Below, piece by piece: positions 15,016 through 24,113 of a DNA stretch of 64,000 nt. This DNA comes from UBA6136 sp044237765 (lineage in GTDB: Bacteria; Pseudomonadota; Gammaproteobacteria; Methylococcales; Methylococcaceae): contig JBIIEQ010000002.1 in the NCBI GenBank assembly GCA_044237765.1, positions 1-64,000 of the forward strand. The letters are read 5' to 3'. The stretch's first letter is position 1; every line of letters starts with the position of its first letter. The notes under the pieces are model-generated. The model was not told the DNA's origin, did not search any database, and was given only the letters and a program-made list of their open reading frames with translations. The position numbers were made by a program, and so were the translations under genes.

Positions 15016-17673
15016 TCAGGCGACGGATTTTACACGATCACCACTACGGCCGGGTTTGATGTGGCTGAACGCCGGCAGGACGACAAGCGCGCAAAGCAGA
15101 GTCAGCATCAGGCCGATGGACAGCAGCAGCCCCATGCTGGCAGTGCCCGCGTGATGGGTCAGCGCCAGGCTGGCAAAGCTGAATACCGTGGTCAGCGCCC
15201 CATAGAAAACGCCCTTGGCCTCACTAGTGTCGAGAAGATTGCCACCGTTCCTTTCAATCTCATGAAGACGGTGAGCCATGTGAATCCCGCTATCCACCCC
15301 GAGACCGAAGAGCAGGGGCAGCGCGATGATGTTGGCAAAATTGAAAGGCACCTTAAGAAGCACCGTGGCGGCCGCGGTGAATAATGAAGCCAGCATCAGT
15401 GGCAGCAGCACGAGCAGGGTATCCTTGATATTGCGTAGTACCAGCAGCAGGATTAGTGTGGTCGCGAGAAAGGCTATGCTGAAGGCCTGAATGAACGCCT
15501 TGATTACTTCATTCATGGATTCCAGATAGGTCACCGGCAGATCAGTCACATTGGGATCAACCCGCTGAGCCTCGATGATGAATTCCCGCAAGTTCTCCAG
15601 TTCATTCAGGTCCTTTTTGGGGAAAATCTGAAGTCGGTAAAGGCCGTCCTGACTGACCCAGCGATCCACTAGGTCTTTCGGGAGATTTTCGCGGGTAATG
15701 GACTGGGCCGAAAGGCTTTTGCCGAGGTCACTGATGACAGCGGGCAATGGCTTGAGCAGGCTGTCCTGCAGTCGGTCAAGCAGGACTTGTCGTGTCCCTG
15801 CATCGCTGGTGTCCAGTCGTGTTTCGAAGGCCGTCAGGGCCTCATCAAGACCCACCAGTGCCGGACGACTGTCTCCCGCAACCAGCTGATTACGGACTGA
15901 TTGATGGAATTCGGTGATGCTTTGCCGGGTCGCGCCGCTTTTGTCGAGTGCTGGAAATTGGCTGAGTTGGGTCCCCATCATGACCGACAGATCAGCGATG
16001 AGGGCGAGTTTCTCTTCCTGATTATCGGGAATGAGATCCTTCAGGCTCACGACCTTGTCGACCGTGGGAAGCTGCTGGAATTTCTCCTCCAGCACGGCGG
16101 CTTCCGCTTCACTCCGTGCGAGGGAAGCCAGGGTCATCGGCGACGTGTCTTCGGATTGCAGGAGAGATTTGAAGGTCTGCACCGATTCGGTATTGGGGTC
16201 GCGGAGATTGATGGGGTTGAAATCGACCTGAACGCCCAGCATCAGAAATGCCGCGATGATCGTCAGCAACCCTGTCACGATGCGGATCGGCTTGGCATGG
16301 CGCAACGGCCAGTTGGAGCGGTTGGATGCTGCGATTTCCGGGCTGCGCTCCTTTTTGGGTGGCCGGATCGGCATGATTTTCATCAGTGCCGGCAGCACGG
16401 TAAAGGTCGTGATCAGCGCAATGAACATGCTGGCCCCGGCAATAATGCCCAGTTCCGCCACGCCCGAATAGCTCGTTGGAATGAAGGCAAACAGGCCGAT
16501 GGCGGCGGTGATGGCGCTCAGTATCAGCGCGGGACCCGTCGAGGTGAGGGTGTCCTGCAAGGCCTTGCGTTGATTCTGGCCTTCCAGGATGAGTTCGCGG
16601 TAACGCAGGCAAAAATGCGAGGAGTAGGCATCACCCATGCCAATGAACAGCACTGCAAAGCCGATGGAAATCAGGTTGAGTTGGCCGATGGCCACGGTGG
16701 CGAAACCCAGGGACAGGATCAAACCCATGGTCAGTGAAACGAAGGTCGCAAACATGAGCCTGACGGAGCGGTAGGCGATCCACAAGGTCAGGCAGACCAG
16801 GATGAGCGAAGCGATACTGGCCATTGAGACGCCGGTGCTGATGGTTTCCATCTCTTCATGTTCCAGAACGACTTCGCCGGTTTTGCGCACGGAGACATCG
16901 GCGAGTTCACCCTGTAGTGCGGAAGCCAGAATGCCATTCAAGGCTTGAATCGATTGTTCCGCAGGCATCACTTCTTCGAAGTGCAGTATGGGCTTCACCA
17001 GGATGAATCGCTTGGTGACCCCCAAGCCGCTACTGGCGTTCGGTGTCATGAGTTGACGCCAGGAAACCTGGTAGGGTTGGTCAGCGGTCGTGGCGGCGAC
17101 CGCCTCGCGAATTCTGTTCAAGAGCGGATCAAGCTCAAGTGTCAGGTCATTTTTGTCTGCTTCATCCAGGGCCTGTCCGACGATGCCGAATAGGCCGCGT
17201 AGGCTGTTGTCCTCCGAGAGTCGTCCGATGAAAGGCTGGGCATTGGCGAGCTGGTTGGTCAGCTCTTCGAGATCTTCGAGGTCGAGGTAAAGCAGTCCGT
17301 TGCGGGCGAAAAATTCACCTTCATCAGGGACGTGAACACCGTTGAAATGGGCCGGGTCCTGCTTAACCAGCGCTACGATCTTTCTGACGGCCGCCGCTGT
17401 GGATTCCGGGGTTTTGCCTTCGACCAGCAGCAGGGCAGTGCCGATATCTTGAGGAAATGCTTTTTCCAGTGCGATGCGGTTCTTCTGGAACGGCAGTTCC
17501 AGCGAAATCATGTCTGCGGTGTTGGTGTTGACCTTGAGGTGGTCCATCGTGTAGCGCAGCGTCAGACCGCAGGCCAGCACAAACAGGAGGATGACCAGCC
17601 AGGGATGGCTGATGAAGTGGGTCTCCCAGCCATGCATGAAGCGGTCTAGGCGGCGGTCTGGCTTGTTGCTCAT
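15016..17673 (-). CDS. hpnN: Hopanoid transporter HpnN (RND/MMPL family)
   Basis: 885 residues with two repeats of one helix plus a large periplasmic loop plus a five-helix bundle, the RND/MMPL plan (first bundle about 275-430, second about 720-875). Signature stretches include IGMGDAYSSHFCLRY and GLGVDSGIHMAHRLHE, the two symmetry-related helix-4-type segments. HpnN proteins move hopanoids from the inner to the outer membrane. The ATG overlaps the hpnG stop by four bases, so the genes are translationally coupled. Confidence 0.93.
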   Translation of the reverse strand: MSNKPDRRLDRFMHGWETHFISHPWLVILLFVLACGLTLRYTMDHLKVNTNTADMISLELPFQKNRIALEKAFPQDIGTALLLVEGKTPESTAAAVRKIVALVKQDPAHFNGVHVPDEGEFFARNGLLYLDLEDLEELTNQLANAQPFIGRLSEDNSLRGLFGIVGQALDEADKNDLTLELDPLLNRIREAVAATTADQPYQVSWRQLMTPNASSGLGVTKRFILVKPILHFEEVMPAEQSIQALNGILASALQGELADVSVRKTGEVVLEHEEMETISTGVSMASIASLILVCLTLWIAYRSVRLMFATFVSLTMGLILSLGFATVAIGQLNLISIGFAVLFIGMGDAYSSHFCLRYRELILEGQNQRKALQDTLTSTGPALILSAITAAIGLFAFIPTSYSGVAELGIIAGASMFIALITTFTVLPALMKIMPIRPPKKERSPEIAASNRSNWPLRHAKPIRIVTGLLTIIAAFLMLGVQVDFNPINLRDPNTESVQTFKSLLQSEDTSPMTLASLARSEAEAAVLEEKFQQLPTVDKVVSLKDLIPDNQEEKLALIADLSVMMGTQLSQFPALDKSGATRQSITEFHQSVRNQLVAGDSRPALVGLDEALTAFETRLDTSDAGTRQVLLDRLQDSLLKPLPAVISDLGKSLSAQSITRENLPKDLVDRWVSQDGLYRLQIFPKKDLNELENLREFIIEAQRVDPNVTDLPVTYLESMNEVIKAFIQAFSIAFLATTLILLLVLRNIKDTLLVLLPLMLASLFTAAATVLLKVPFNFANIIALPLLFGLGVDSGIHMAHRLHEIERNGGNLLDTSEAKGVFYGALTTVFSFASLALTHHAGTASMGLLLSIGLMLTLLCALVVLPAFSHIKPGRSGDRVKSVA

Positions 17674-18404
17674 GGTTGAAGCGACGGTGGCGTGAAGCTG
17701 AAGTCGGGGCCGGCATGTTGGCGGACCTGCTGCAGGGTGCGCACGGCAGCGCCAAAGGCTTGGCCCAGGCGAATCAGGTCGGGGATTTCCCTGGGTCGCC
17801 GTGCGATATGGCTGAGCAACTCCAGTATCCGCACGTCACCGCGAGGATTGAGCGAGCGGGTAACCGCGCCGGGAAAATCCATCATGGCGGGATCGGCAAT
17901 GGCGCGAACCGCCAGGAAAGGCAGGTTGTGGGCACGTGCCCTGCGGGCAATGGCCCCACTTTCCATATCGACCGCCACCGCTCCGGTTTGCTGTTGCAGC
18001 GATGCCTTCTCGGTTCGGGTGCCAACCACGCGGTGGCTTTCCCTGATGGCTCCAGATTGAGTCTTCAATTGCGGGGGCAGGTTCTCAGCAAGCCGTTGGC
18101 GCCAGGCGGTGTCTGTGGTGTGAAGCTGATCATCCTCGCCGTGAATATGTTCCGCGAGGACCAGATGTCCGGGAACAAGGTGTTCGGCGATCGCTGCGGC
18201 GCAGCCCCAACTGATCAGTGCGCTGACTTCACGCTCGATCAGTCGGTTGACGGCTCTATCGGCCGCGACGGGCCCCGCCCCGGAGACCGTCAGCCAGTGA
18301 CCTTCCGGGAGTTCATGCATGCTTTCGAATCCCAGTCGCTGCCGGACCAGGCTGCGTGCTTCGGCCGGCAGAGCGACGACAATGCCGATGGATGGCACTG
18401 TCAA
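17670..18404 (-). CDS. hpnG: Adenosylhopane nucleosidase/phosphorylase HpnG
   Basis: 244 residues of the purine nucleoside phosphorylase/MTA nucleosidase superfamily: IGIVVALPAEARSL at the N-terminus, the VSGAGPVAADRAV loop, and AVDMESGAIARRA with the conserved Met-Glu at the ribose site. HpnG removes adenine from adenosylhopane, the product of HpnH, giving ribosylhopane. ATGA overlaps with both the cyclase gene before and hpnN after. Confidence 0.92.
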   Translation of the reverse strand: MTVPSIGIVVALPAEARSLVRQRLGFESMHELPEGHWLTVSGAGPVAADRAVNRLIEREVSALISWGCAAAIAEHLVPGHLVLAEHIHGEDDQLHTTDTAWRQRLAENLPPQLKTQSGAIRESHRVVGTRTEKASLQQQTGAVAVDMESGAIARRARAHNLPFLAVRAIADPAMMDFPGAVTRSLNPRGDVRILELLSHIARRPREIPDLIRLGQAFGAAVRTLQQVRQHAGPDFSFTPPSLQP

Positions 18405-20371
18405 TGATGGCGTTCGTTACGGAAACGAGCCAATGCCCACAGCGGGAAGAATTTATCGTAGCCGTGGTATTTGAGATAGAACACCTTCGGGAAGCCCGGG
18501 GCGTTGAAGTATTTGTCGTTCCAGTGACCTTCAGGCCCCTGGTTGCGAAGCAGGTAATCGATGCCGGCTGCGACTTCGGGAGAATCCGCCTCGCCGGCCG
18601 CCATCAGTGCCAGCAGGGCAAGTGAGGTATGGAACGCCATGCTGGTGTGAAATCGTCCACGCTTTTCGGCACTAGGATCGTGGTAAGTGAAGTTGTCCTC
18701 GCCCCAGCCGCCATCGCTGCACTGGATGCTCTTCAGCCAGGCTGCTGCTCTCCGGATGGCAGGGTCGTTCTTGTGTAAGCCGGCTGTTTCAAAGCCCACC
18801 AGCACCGACCAGGTGCCGTAAATATAGTTGGTTCCCCAGCGGCCAAACCAGGAGCCATCGGTTTCCTGCTCTTTGCGAAGGTAGGTCAGGGCGTCTTCCA
18901 GGACGGTACCGAGATCCCCTCGCTGTTCGGCCAGCTTGGCCAGGAACATCAAACAACGACCGCTGACATCCGAAGTGGGTGGATCCAGTAGCGCACCGTG
19001 GTCGGCGAAAGGAATATGGTTCAGGTAATGATAGGTGTTGTCGGCATCGAAAGCGCCCCAGCCGCCGCCATGCGATTGCATGCCGGCAATCCAGTTGCCG
19101 GCGCGACGGATGTGTTCGTCGAACTCGCTGTTATTGCCTTGCAGCAGGGCATGAGCCACGACCGCGGAGTCATCGACGTCCGGATAATGGGTGTTCTCGA
19201 ACTGAAACGCCCAGCCCCCGCCCTCGACATCGGGACGCCGGATGCGCCAGTCGCCAGGGTGGTCGGTCAGCTGTTTGCTGGCCAGCCAGCGTAGGCCTGC
19301 GGTCAGAGCGGCCTCGGTTCGATCGTCCTGATCATATTTATTGACTTCCTGCAAGGCCAGGCTGGTCAGGCCGGTATCCCAGATGGGGGAAACGCAGGGT
19401 TGGCAGTAGGCATGGTCGTCCTTGATGACCAAGAGGCGCTCGATGGATTCCCGTGCAATACGACGATATTCATGTTCCGGCGGATAGCCCAACAAGTCCA
19501 GAGCCTCGTAGGCATTGACCATGGCGGGGAAGATGGCACCCAGTCCATCCACTCCGTTAAGCCGTTCGATAAACCACTCACTGGCCTTTGTCGTGGCCTT
19601 GGCTCGCAGCTTCTTCGGCAGATAAGGCTCGAAGGTGGATGCGAACCGCTCCAGGCCAAGCACCAGTTTGCCGAGGGGCGTCTTGACGTGCGCGAAGTAG
19701 TTGCGCTCTTTTACCGGATCGACGGTGAAAAGTTCCCGAACCCCGATTTTTTGTGGGTTGCGCGCGGTAACTTTGTTGCTGCACAGGATGAACAAAGGCA
19801 CCATCACCGTCCGCGACCAGTAAGCGACCTTGTCCAGATGGAAAGGGAACCAGTTGGGTAGCAGCATGATTTCGACGGGAATGAACGGTACGGCTCGCCA
19901 AGGCACCTGCTCGAACATGGCCAGCATGATCCGGGTGAATACATTGGACTGTGCCGCACCGCCTTGGCTCAGAATCCAGTCGCGAGCCATCGTCATGTGC
20001 GGAGCATCGATGTCGTCACCTGCCAGCTTTAGTGCGTAATAAACCTTGACCGTGCAGCTGGTGTCCCCAGGCCCGCCAGTGAACAGGGAATAGCTGCCAT
20101 CTGCTCGTTGGTGTGCCCTGAGATAGACGGCTATCTTGGCCTGGAGGGCGGTGTCGATCTCATCCATGAAATGCATCATCAGGATGTATTCGGCTGGGAT
20201 CGTGCAATCTGCCTCCAGCTCGAACACCCAATAGCCCTCTTCATGCTGTTGCTTCAGCAGGAAATCACGGGCGCGTTGGATGGCCTTGTCGACCGGAGCT
20301 TCAGTCTGCCGACTGAATACCGGCTTGGTATAGGCCGGATTTTCGGACGGGTCGTTATGATCTTTGAACAT
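18401..20371 (-). CDS. shc: Squalene-hopene cyclase
   Basis: Class II triterpene cyclase converting squalene to hopene/hopanol at the inner membrane; 656 residues is typical. The protonating motif DVDDS is at 398-402 (usual DxDD), in the context GGWAFQFENTHYPDVDD. Several QW-type repeats are visible (for example QETDGSWFGRWG, QCSDGGWGED, QGPEGHWND). It follows the squalene synthase gene by 57 bases. GGGGA precedes the ATG. Confidence 0.97.
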   Translation of the reverse strand: MFKDHNDPSENPAYTKPVFSRQTEAPVDKAIQRARDFLLKQQHEEGYWVFELEADCTIPAEYILMMHFMDEIDTALQAKIAVYLRAHQRADGSYSLFTGGPGDTSCTVKVYYALKLAGDDIDAPHMTMARDWILSQGGAAQSNVFTRIMLAMFEQVPWRAVPFIPVEIMLLPNWFPFHLDKVAYWSRTVMVPLFILCSNKVTARNPQKIGVRELFTVDPVKERNYFAHVKTPLGKLVLGLERFASTFEPYLPKKLRAKATTKASEWFIERLNGVDGLGAIFPAMVNAYEALDLLGYPPEHEYRRIARESIERLLVIKDDHAYCQPCVSPIWDTGLTSLALQEVNKYDQDDRTEAALTAGLRWLASKQLTDHPGDWRIRRPDVEGGGWAFQFENTHYPDVDDSAVVAHALLQGNNSEFDEHIRRAGNWIAGMQSHGGGWGAFDADNTYHYLNHIPFADHGALLDPPTSDVSGRCLMFLAKLAEQRGDLGTVLEDALTYLRKEQETDGSWFGRWGTNYIYGTWSVLVGFETAGLHKNDPAIRRAAAWLKSIQCSDGGWGEDNFTYHDPSAEKRGRFHTSMAFHTSLALLALMAAGEADSPEVAAGIDYLLRNQGPEGHWNDKYFNAPGFPKVFYLKYHGYDKFFPLWALARFRNERHH

Positions 20372-20428
20372 GATGTGAGATGTCCCCTGATTTGGTTGGC
20401 TTCTCAGATGTGTAAATTAGAATTGGGT

Positions 20429-21496
20429 CTAGCCGGGTTGCTCGGTGAGGGGCAAGCCTCTGCCGGCAAACGCAAAAGCCGTTTTGAGGCCTCTATCGCT
20501 GGATCGCAAGATTCGGCTTATGGCAATCGTGGTTTTGACTGCGCGCCGGGTGATCTTTACCTGCGAGGACGTGCTGAAATCGGGGTTCTGAGCGATCTTG
20601 CGCAAAGTGAGGACCGCCATGCCCAGGGCCCACAGGCAGAATTCACGAATGCCCGTTTCATTGGAGGGAATGAGCAGGGTGTAGCGGAGCGCATTTTTCA
20701 AGTGGCCGTGAGCGATACCGATCAGTTCCATGAATCCGGCGCGGAACCGTGGGTCGTTATGTCCGGGTTTGAGCTCGGTAAGGCGGAATCCCCCCGTACG
20801 ATCGAACACATCCTGCGGCAGCCAGCAGACGCGGCGTTCATGGTCATCCCATAAGTCCTTGAGAATGTTCGTCATCTGCAGGCCTTGGCCAAAGGAGACG
20901 CCCAGCCGCATCATCTCTTCATGATGGCAGGCGATGCCCGGCGAGTAGTGACAAAACAACTGGGTCAGCATTTCACCCACCACCCCGGCCACGAAGTAAC
21001 AGTAGCGGTCCATTTCCTTCAGTGTCTCGAGCCCCGCGCTCAGGTCCCGATCCTGGAATTCGGCCATGCCTTGCGCCATGATCTCGACACAGCGCGCCAG
21101 GGCTTCCTGCTGTTCAGCATCAAACTGGTGTGTGATGCCGATGACCCGCGGGACTACGCCGATCAGTTCATGCTCTGCGGGCAATGTGCCGGATGAGAGG
21201 AGGGGGGCCAGCGTATCGCTCAGTGGCGCCGGGGATTGCTTACCCCGAACGACGTCGGCGAATTGTTGGCAGAAGCGACGTTTTTGGGCAGAGTTCAGCT
21301 CAACCTCATCTTCGATGGTGTCGACAATGCGACACAAGAGATAGGCATTAGCCACTGGCTTGGCCAGTGGGGGAGGCAGTTGTGGAATCGTCAGGGCAAA
21401 GGTTCGGGAAACCCCCTGGAGCAGGTGATCCTGAAAAACGTCGTCGCTCGGCGATTCGATGCTTTTACTGTTTTGCAACGGGGTGCTTGAACTCAT
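20429..21496 (-). CDS. sqs: Squalene synthase, one-enzyme type
   Basis: Condenses two farnesyl diphosphates and reduces the product to squalene. 355 residues with two Asp-rich sites, DTIED (59-63) and DLWDD (214-218), and GVSRTFALTIPQLP and YCYFVAGVVGEMLTQLF motifs. The neighbourhood holds no hpnC, hpnD or hpnE, so this organism probably uses a single Sqs, as reported for Methylococcus, instead of the three-enzyme HpnCDE route. A phytoene-type synthase is the alternative, but the adjacent cyclase makes squalene the sensible product. First gene of the hopanoid run. Confidence 0.88.
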   Translation of the reverse strand: MSSSTPLQNSKSIESPSDDVFQDHLLQGVSRTFALTIPQLPPPLAKPVANAYLLCRIVDTIEDEVELNSAQKRRFCQQFADVVRGKQSPAPLSDTLAPLLSSGTLPAEHELIGVVPRVIGITHQFDAEQQEALARCVEIMAQGMAEFQDRDLSAGLETLKEMDRYCYFVAGVVGEMLTQLFCHYSPGIACHHEEMMRLGVSFGQGLQMTNILKDLWDDHERRVCWLPQDVFDRTGGFRLTELKPGHNDPRFRAGFMELIGIAHGHLKNALRYTLLIPSNETGIREFCLWALGMAVLTLRKIAQNPDFSTSSQVKITRRAVKTTIAISRILRSSDRGLKTAFAFAGRGLPLTEQPG

Positions 21497-21595
21497 GCGG
21501 GGAAAGCTTTTTCCTTCAAGTCTTTGATTGGCCTGGCTTTCAGGGTCGTTCTCAGGCGAGAAGGCGACACGCGCACGCCTTGCGCTTGGTGCGGA

Positions 21596-21623
21596 ATTTT
21601 AACTTTTTTGTGTTTTTCGTCAA
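21596..21623 (-). promoter_or_regulatory. Predicted sigma-70 promoter for the sqs-shc-hpnGNO operon
   Basis: On the minus strand, TTGACG (21623-21618), a 16-base A-rich spacer and TAAAAT (21601-21596). The leader to sqs would be roughly 90 bases. Confidence 0.65.
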
Positions 21624-21650
21624 GTAATGTTGTTTTTTGACGAAAAATAG

Positions 21651-21679
21651 TTGAGAAAAAAGCAACTGCGCTATAGCAT
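21651..21679 (+). promoter_or_regulatory. Predicted sigma-70 promoter for hpnH
   Basis: TTGAGA (21651-21656), 17 bases, TAGCAT (21674-21679) in the AT-rich part of the 328-base divergent region. The remaining leader (about 140 bases) to hpnH shows no riboswitch I recognise; it includes ATGAGCTTCTGGCTCAT-like dyad symmetry near 21777-21795. Confidence 0.45.
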
Positions 21680-21824
21680 AGCGTCCGTTACACTTTATTT
21701 ATTGAGGGGGTCCGCCCTTCATTGCCTGGAACCGATGGAGTCTTGTCCGATTAGCGTTCCAGACTGACCAGAAACCATGAGCTTCTGGCTCTCATGATCT
21801 AAGTTATTTTCCAGTGGAGGACAC

Positions 21825-22928
21825 ATGGGCGTTCCATTAAGGCAGCAGATTACGATTGCAAAATACCTCATCAAGCAGAAGCTGTCCGGTAAGAAAAAAT
21901 ACCCCTTGGTGCTCATGCTTGAGCCGTTGTTTCGTTGCAACCTGGCCTGTGCCGGGTGCGGAAAAATCGATTATCCGGACGAGATCCTCAATCGTCGCTT
22001 GAGTGTGGAGGAGTGTCTGGCCGCCGTGGACGAGTGCGGCGCGCCCGTCGTTTCGATTGCAGGAGGCGAACCGCTGTTGCATAAGGAGCTTCCGCAGGTT
22101 GTGGAGGGGATGATCCAGCGAGGCAAGTATGTCTACCTTTGCACCAACGCGCTCTTGCTTAAGAAGCGTATCGATGACTACAAGCCATCGCCTTATCTGA
22201 CTTTCTCTATTCACCTGGATGGGAACGAAGACCGTCACGATGCCTCGGTCTGTCAGCAGGGGGTATTTGATCGTGCCGTGGATGCGATCAAGCTGGCCAT
22301 CGGTCGCGGTTTCCGCGTCACGGTGAACTGCACACTGTTTCAGGGTGAGAACGCCCAAGAAATCGCCGATTTTCTGGATTACTGCAAGGAGCTGGGGGTC
22401 GAAGGCACTACGATCGCACCGGGCTTCAGTTATGAGCATGCGCCGCAGCAGGACATCTTCATCAAGATGCGTGACAGCAAGCAACTGTTCCGTGACGTCT
22501 TCAAGCTGGGTCGTGGCCGCAAGTGGCAGCTGAACCATTCCAGTCTCTATCTCGATTTCCTGGCGGGAAATCAGGGTTACAACTGTACGCCTTGGGGTAA
22601 CCCTACCCGCAATGTGTTCGGCTGGCAAAAACCCTGCTACCTGCTGGTGGACGAGGGCTACGCGCCTTCCTTCAATGCGTTAATGGAGGAGACCCCGTGG
22701 GACAAGTACGGCAATTCAAAGAACCCCAAATGCGCCAACTGTATGGCTCACTGTGGCTTTGAGGCCTCCGCGGTGGAAGACGCCATGAAGCACCCCCTTA
22801 AGGCGGCATGGGTTTCGTTGGTGGGTCCGCGGACCAGCGGCCCGATGGCTGATGAACCCACTCCGGAATACGAGACTCAGCCATCTAAGAAGGCTCGTCG
22901 CACGATCTCTATCGAAGCCGTCGACTAA
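21825..22928 (+). CDS. hpnH: Radical SAM adenosylhopane synthase HpnH
   Basis: Joins the 5'-deoxyadenosyl group of SAM to diploptene, the first step of the C35 side chain. 367 residues; the radical-SAM cluster cysteines are C38, C42 and C45 in RCNLACAGC, followed by the SIAGGEPLLH glycine-rich SAM motif. A C-terminal cysteine set (CTPWG, CANCMAHCG) is typical of the HpnH/SPASM-like tail. AGTGGAGG lies about 6 bases before the ATG. It is divergent from, and metabolically upstream of, hpnG. Confidence 0.96.
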   Translation: MGVPLRQQITIAKYLIKQKLSGKKKYPLVLMLEPLFRCNLACAGCGKIDYPDEILNRRLSVEECLAAVDECGAPVVSIAGGEPLLHKELPQVVEGMIQRGKYVYLCTNALLLKKRIDDYKPSPYLTFSIHLDGNEDRHDASVCQQGVFDRAVDAIKLAIGRGFRVTVNCTLFQGENAQEIADFLDYCKELGVEGTTIAPGFSYEHAPQQDIFIKMRDSKQLFRDVFKLGRGRKWQLNHSSLYLDFLAGNQGYNCTPWGNPTRNVFGWQKPCYLLVDEGYAPSFNALMEETPWDKYGNSKNPKCANCMAHCGFEASAVEDAMKHPLKAAWVSLVGPRTSGPMADEPTPEYETQPSKKARRTISIEAVD

Positions 22929-22939
22929 TTGTTGGAATC

Positions 22940-22988
22940 AAAAAGCCGGTGCTCCCAAGTCAATTGACGTGGGAGCACCGGCTTTTTT
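22940..22988. terminator. Bidirectional Rho-independent terminator between hpnH and the methyltransferase gene
   Basis: AAAAAGCCGGTGCTCCCA (22940-22957) pairs perfectly with TGGGAGCACCGGCTTTTT (22970-22987); the loop itself contains the palindrome GTCAATTGAC. Flanking A and T runs let it work in both directions, as expected between convergent genes. Confidence 0.93.
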
Positions 22989-22999
22989 GTGTCCGGGGA

Positions 23000-23446
23000 T
23001 CAGAGCCAGCGGTGAACGCTTTGCCGATAACGAATGTAATCCGTACCAAAAAGACTTGTGAGTCTGTTCTCCTCATAGGGAATATGGAAACGGTTGATGA
23101 TGAGGAAAAACGTGGGCGGTAACAGCCAGAAAGGTAGGGTTCCCATAGAGAGGGCAAGGCCAATGAGTGCTGTCAGCAAGCCTAGATACATCGGGTTCCG
23201 CGTCCAGATGTAAGCCCCCCGTTTGACGAATTTTGTGGGTTTGCCGAAAGGCAGGACAGTGGTTTTCATCTGTTTGAAGTGCCATGCGGCGGAAGTCGCC
23301 AGAGCCAAGCCAGAGATCAGCCAGGCCAGGCCTCCTATGGTGGGCGGAATGATTTCCAGATCAGAAAAAGACTGGTTGGCGGCGTGGGCCGCTGCAATCA
23401 GCAGCAAGACGACCACGGGGGGTGGGAAAAAATATAACTTGTTCAT
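23000..23446 (-). CDS. Isoprenylcysteine/phospholipid-type membrane methyltransferase
   Basis: 148 residues with four hydrophobic helices and the ICMT/PEMT-like signature: GAYIWTRNPMYLGLL followed by PYEENRLTSLFGTDYIRYRQSV, the SAM-binding R-N-P-x-Y and the E-E motif of the family. The real substrate in bacteria is usually unknown; a membrane lipid or a small lipophilic molecule is likely. It converges with hpnH and is separated from it by a strong terminator, so a link to hopanoids is not supported. Confidence 0.8.
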   Translation of the reverse strand: MNKLYFFPPPVVVLLLIAAAHAANQSFSDLEIIPPTIGGLAWLISGLALATSAAWHFKQMKTTVLPFGKPTKFVKRGAYIWTRNPMYLGLLTALIGLALSMGTLPFWLLPPTFFLIINRFHIPYEENRLTSLFGTDYIRYRQSVHRWL

Positions 23447-23468
23447 AGGGGATTCCGGTTTTTTTCTT

Positions 23469-24113
23469 CTAATATGAATTTAGGCGGCGGCTGAGGTCGT
23501 CCCGCCACGCTGACGAAAGCGCATCCACGGCCAAAACCTTTTCAATCCAGTGTTGTTGATCAGGGGACTTTATCAGTGATCGCATGGCGTTGCTCACGGA
23601 GACGGATCGGCTATCCTGGCTCAACAGCTGGATGGTGTCCCCGCCAATGATGTGGCCTTCCTGTATAACCCGCAGATAGAACCCGGTTCGCCCCGAGGTC
23701 AGAAATGCGCCCACGAAATCCGGATCGCCGAATTTCAGTCCGAGCTTGAAGCACGGCACCCGCGGCTGGGTGATTTGCAGGATCGTCTCACCTGCCGAAA
23801 AAATATCGCCGATGTGGACCGCATCATCCTCCAGGCCGATCACGGTGAGGTTCTCGCCAAAATGGCCATGGCCATAATGGGTCTCGCCTCGGGCGGTGGC
23901 CCAATGCTGATAATTTTCCATGGTGTAGAGATAGATGGCCTTGTCGGGGCCACCATGATTTTTTCGGTCTACCTGAGTGTCACCGACCAGACCTTCCTTG
24001 GTCACATGAACCGGACCCGCGACGGGAAATTTGTAAATGCCGGTTTCGATCGCTCGATCCTGAAGCGGGATGCATTCCGGCTTGCCCAGATTAACCGAGA
24101 GGATATGCGCCAT
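23469..24113 (-). CDS. MOSC domain protein, YiiM-like
   Basis: 214 residues with a MOSC beta-barrel: GDTQVDRKNHGGPDKAIYLY, FGENLTV and the conserved Cys in RVPCFKLG. E. coli YiiM uses the molybdenum cofactor to reduce N-hydroxylated compounds. A C-terminal alpha-helical extension (YiiM 3-alpha region) is also present. Its start overlaps the rnhB stop by one base (TGATG), implying coupling. Confidence 0.85.
   Translation of the reverse strand: MAHILSVNLGKPECIPLQDRAIETGIYKFPVAGPVHVTKEGLVGDTQVDRKNHGGPDKAIYLYTMENYQHWATARGETHYGHGHFGENLTVIGLEDDAVHIGDIFSAGETILQITQPRVPCFKLGLKFGDPDFVGAFLTSGRTGFYLRVIQEGHIIGGDTIQLLSQDSRSVSVSNAMRSLIKSPDQQHWIEKVLAVDALSSAWRDDLSRRLNSY

Noticed and set aside
21837..22628. 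A 263-codon open frame antisense to hpnH
   Set aside because: Shadow of a conserved radical SAM gene; no domain features.
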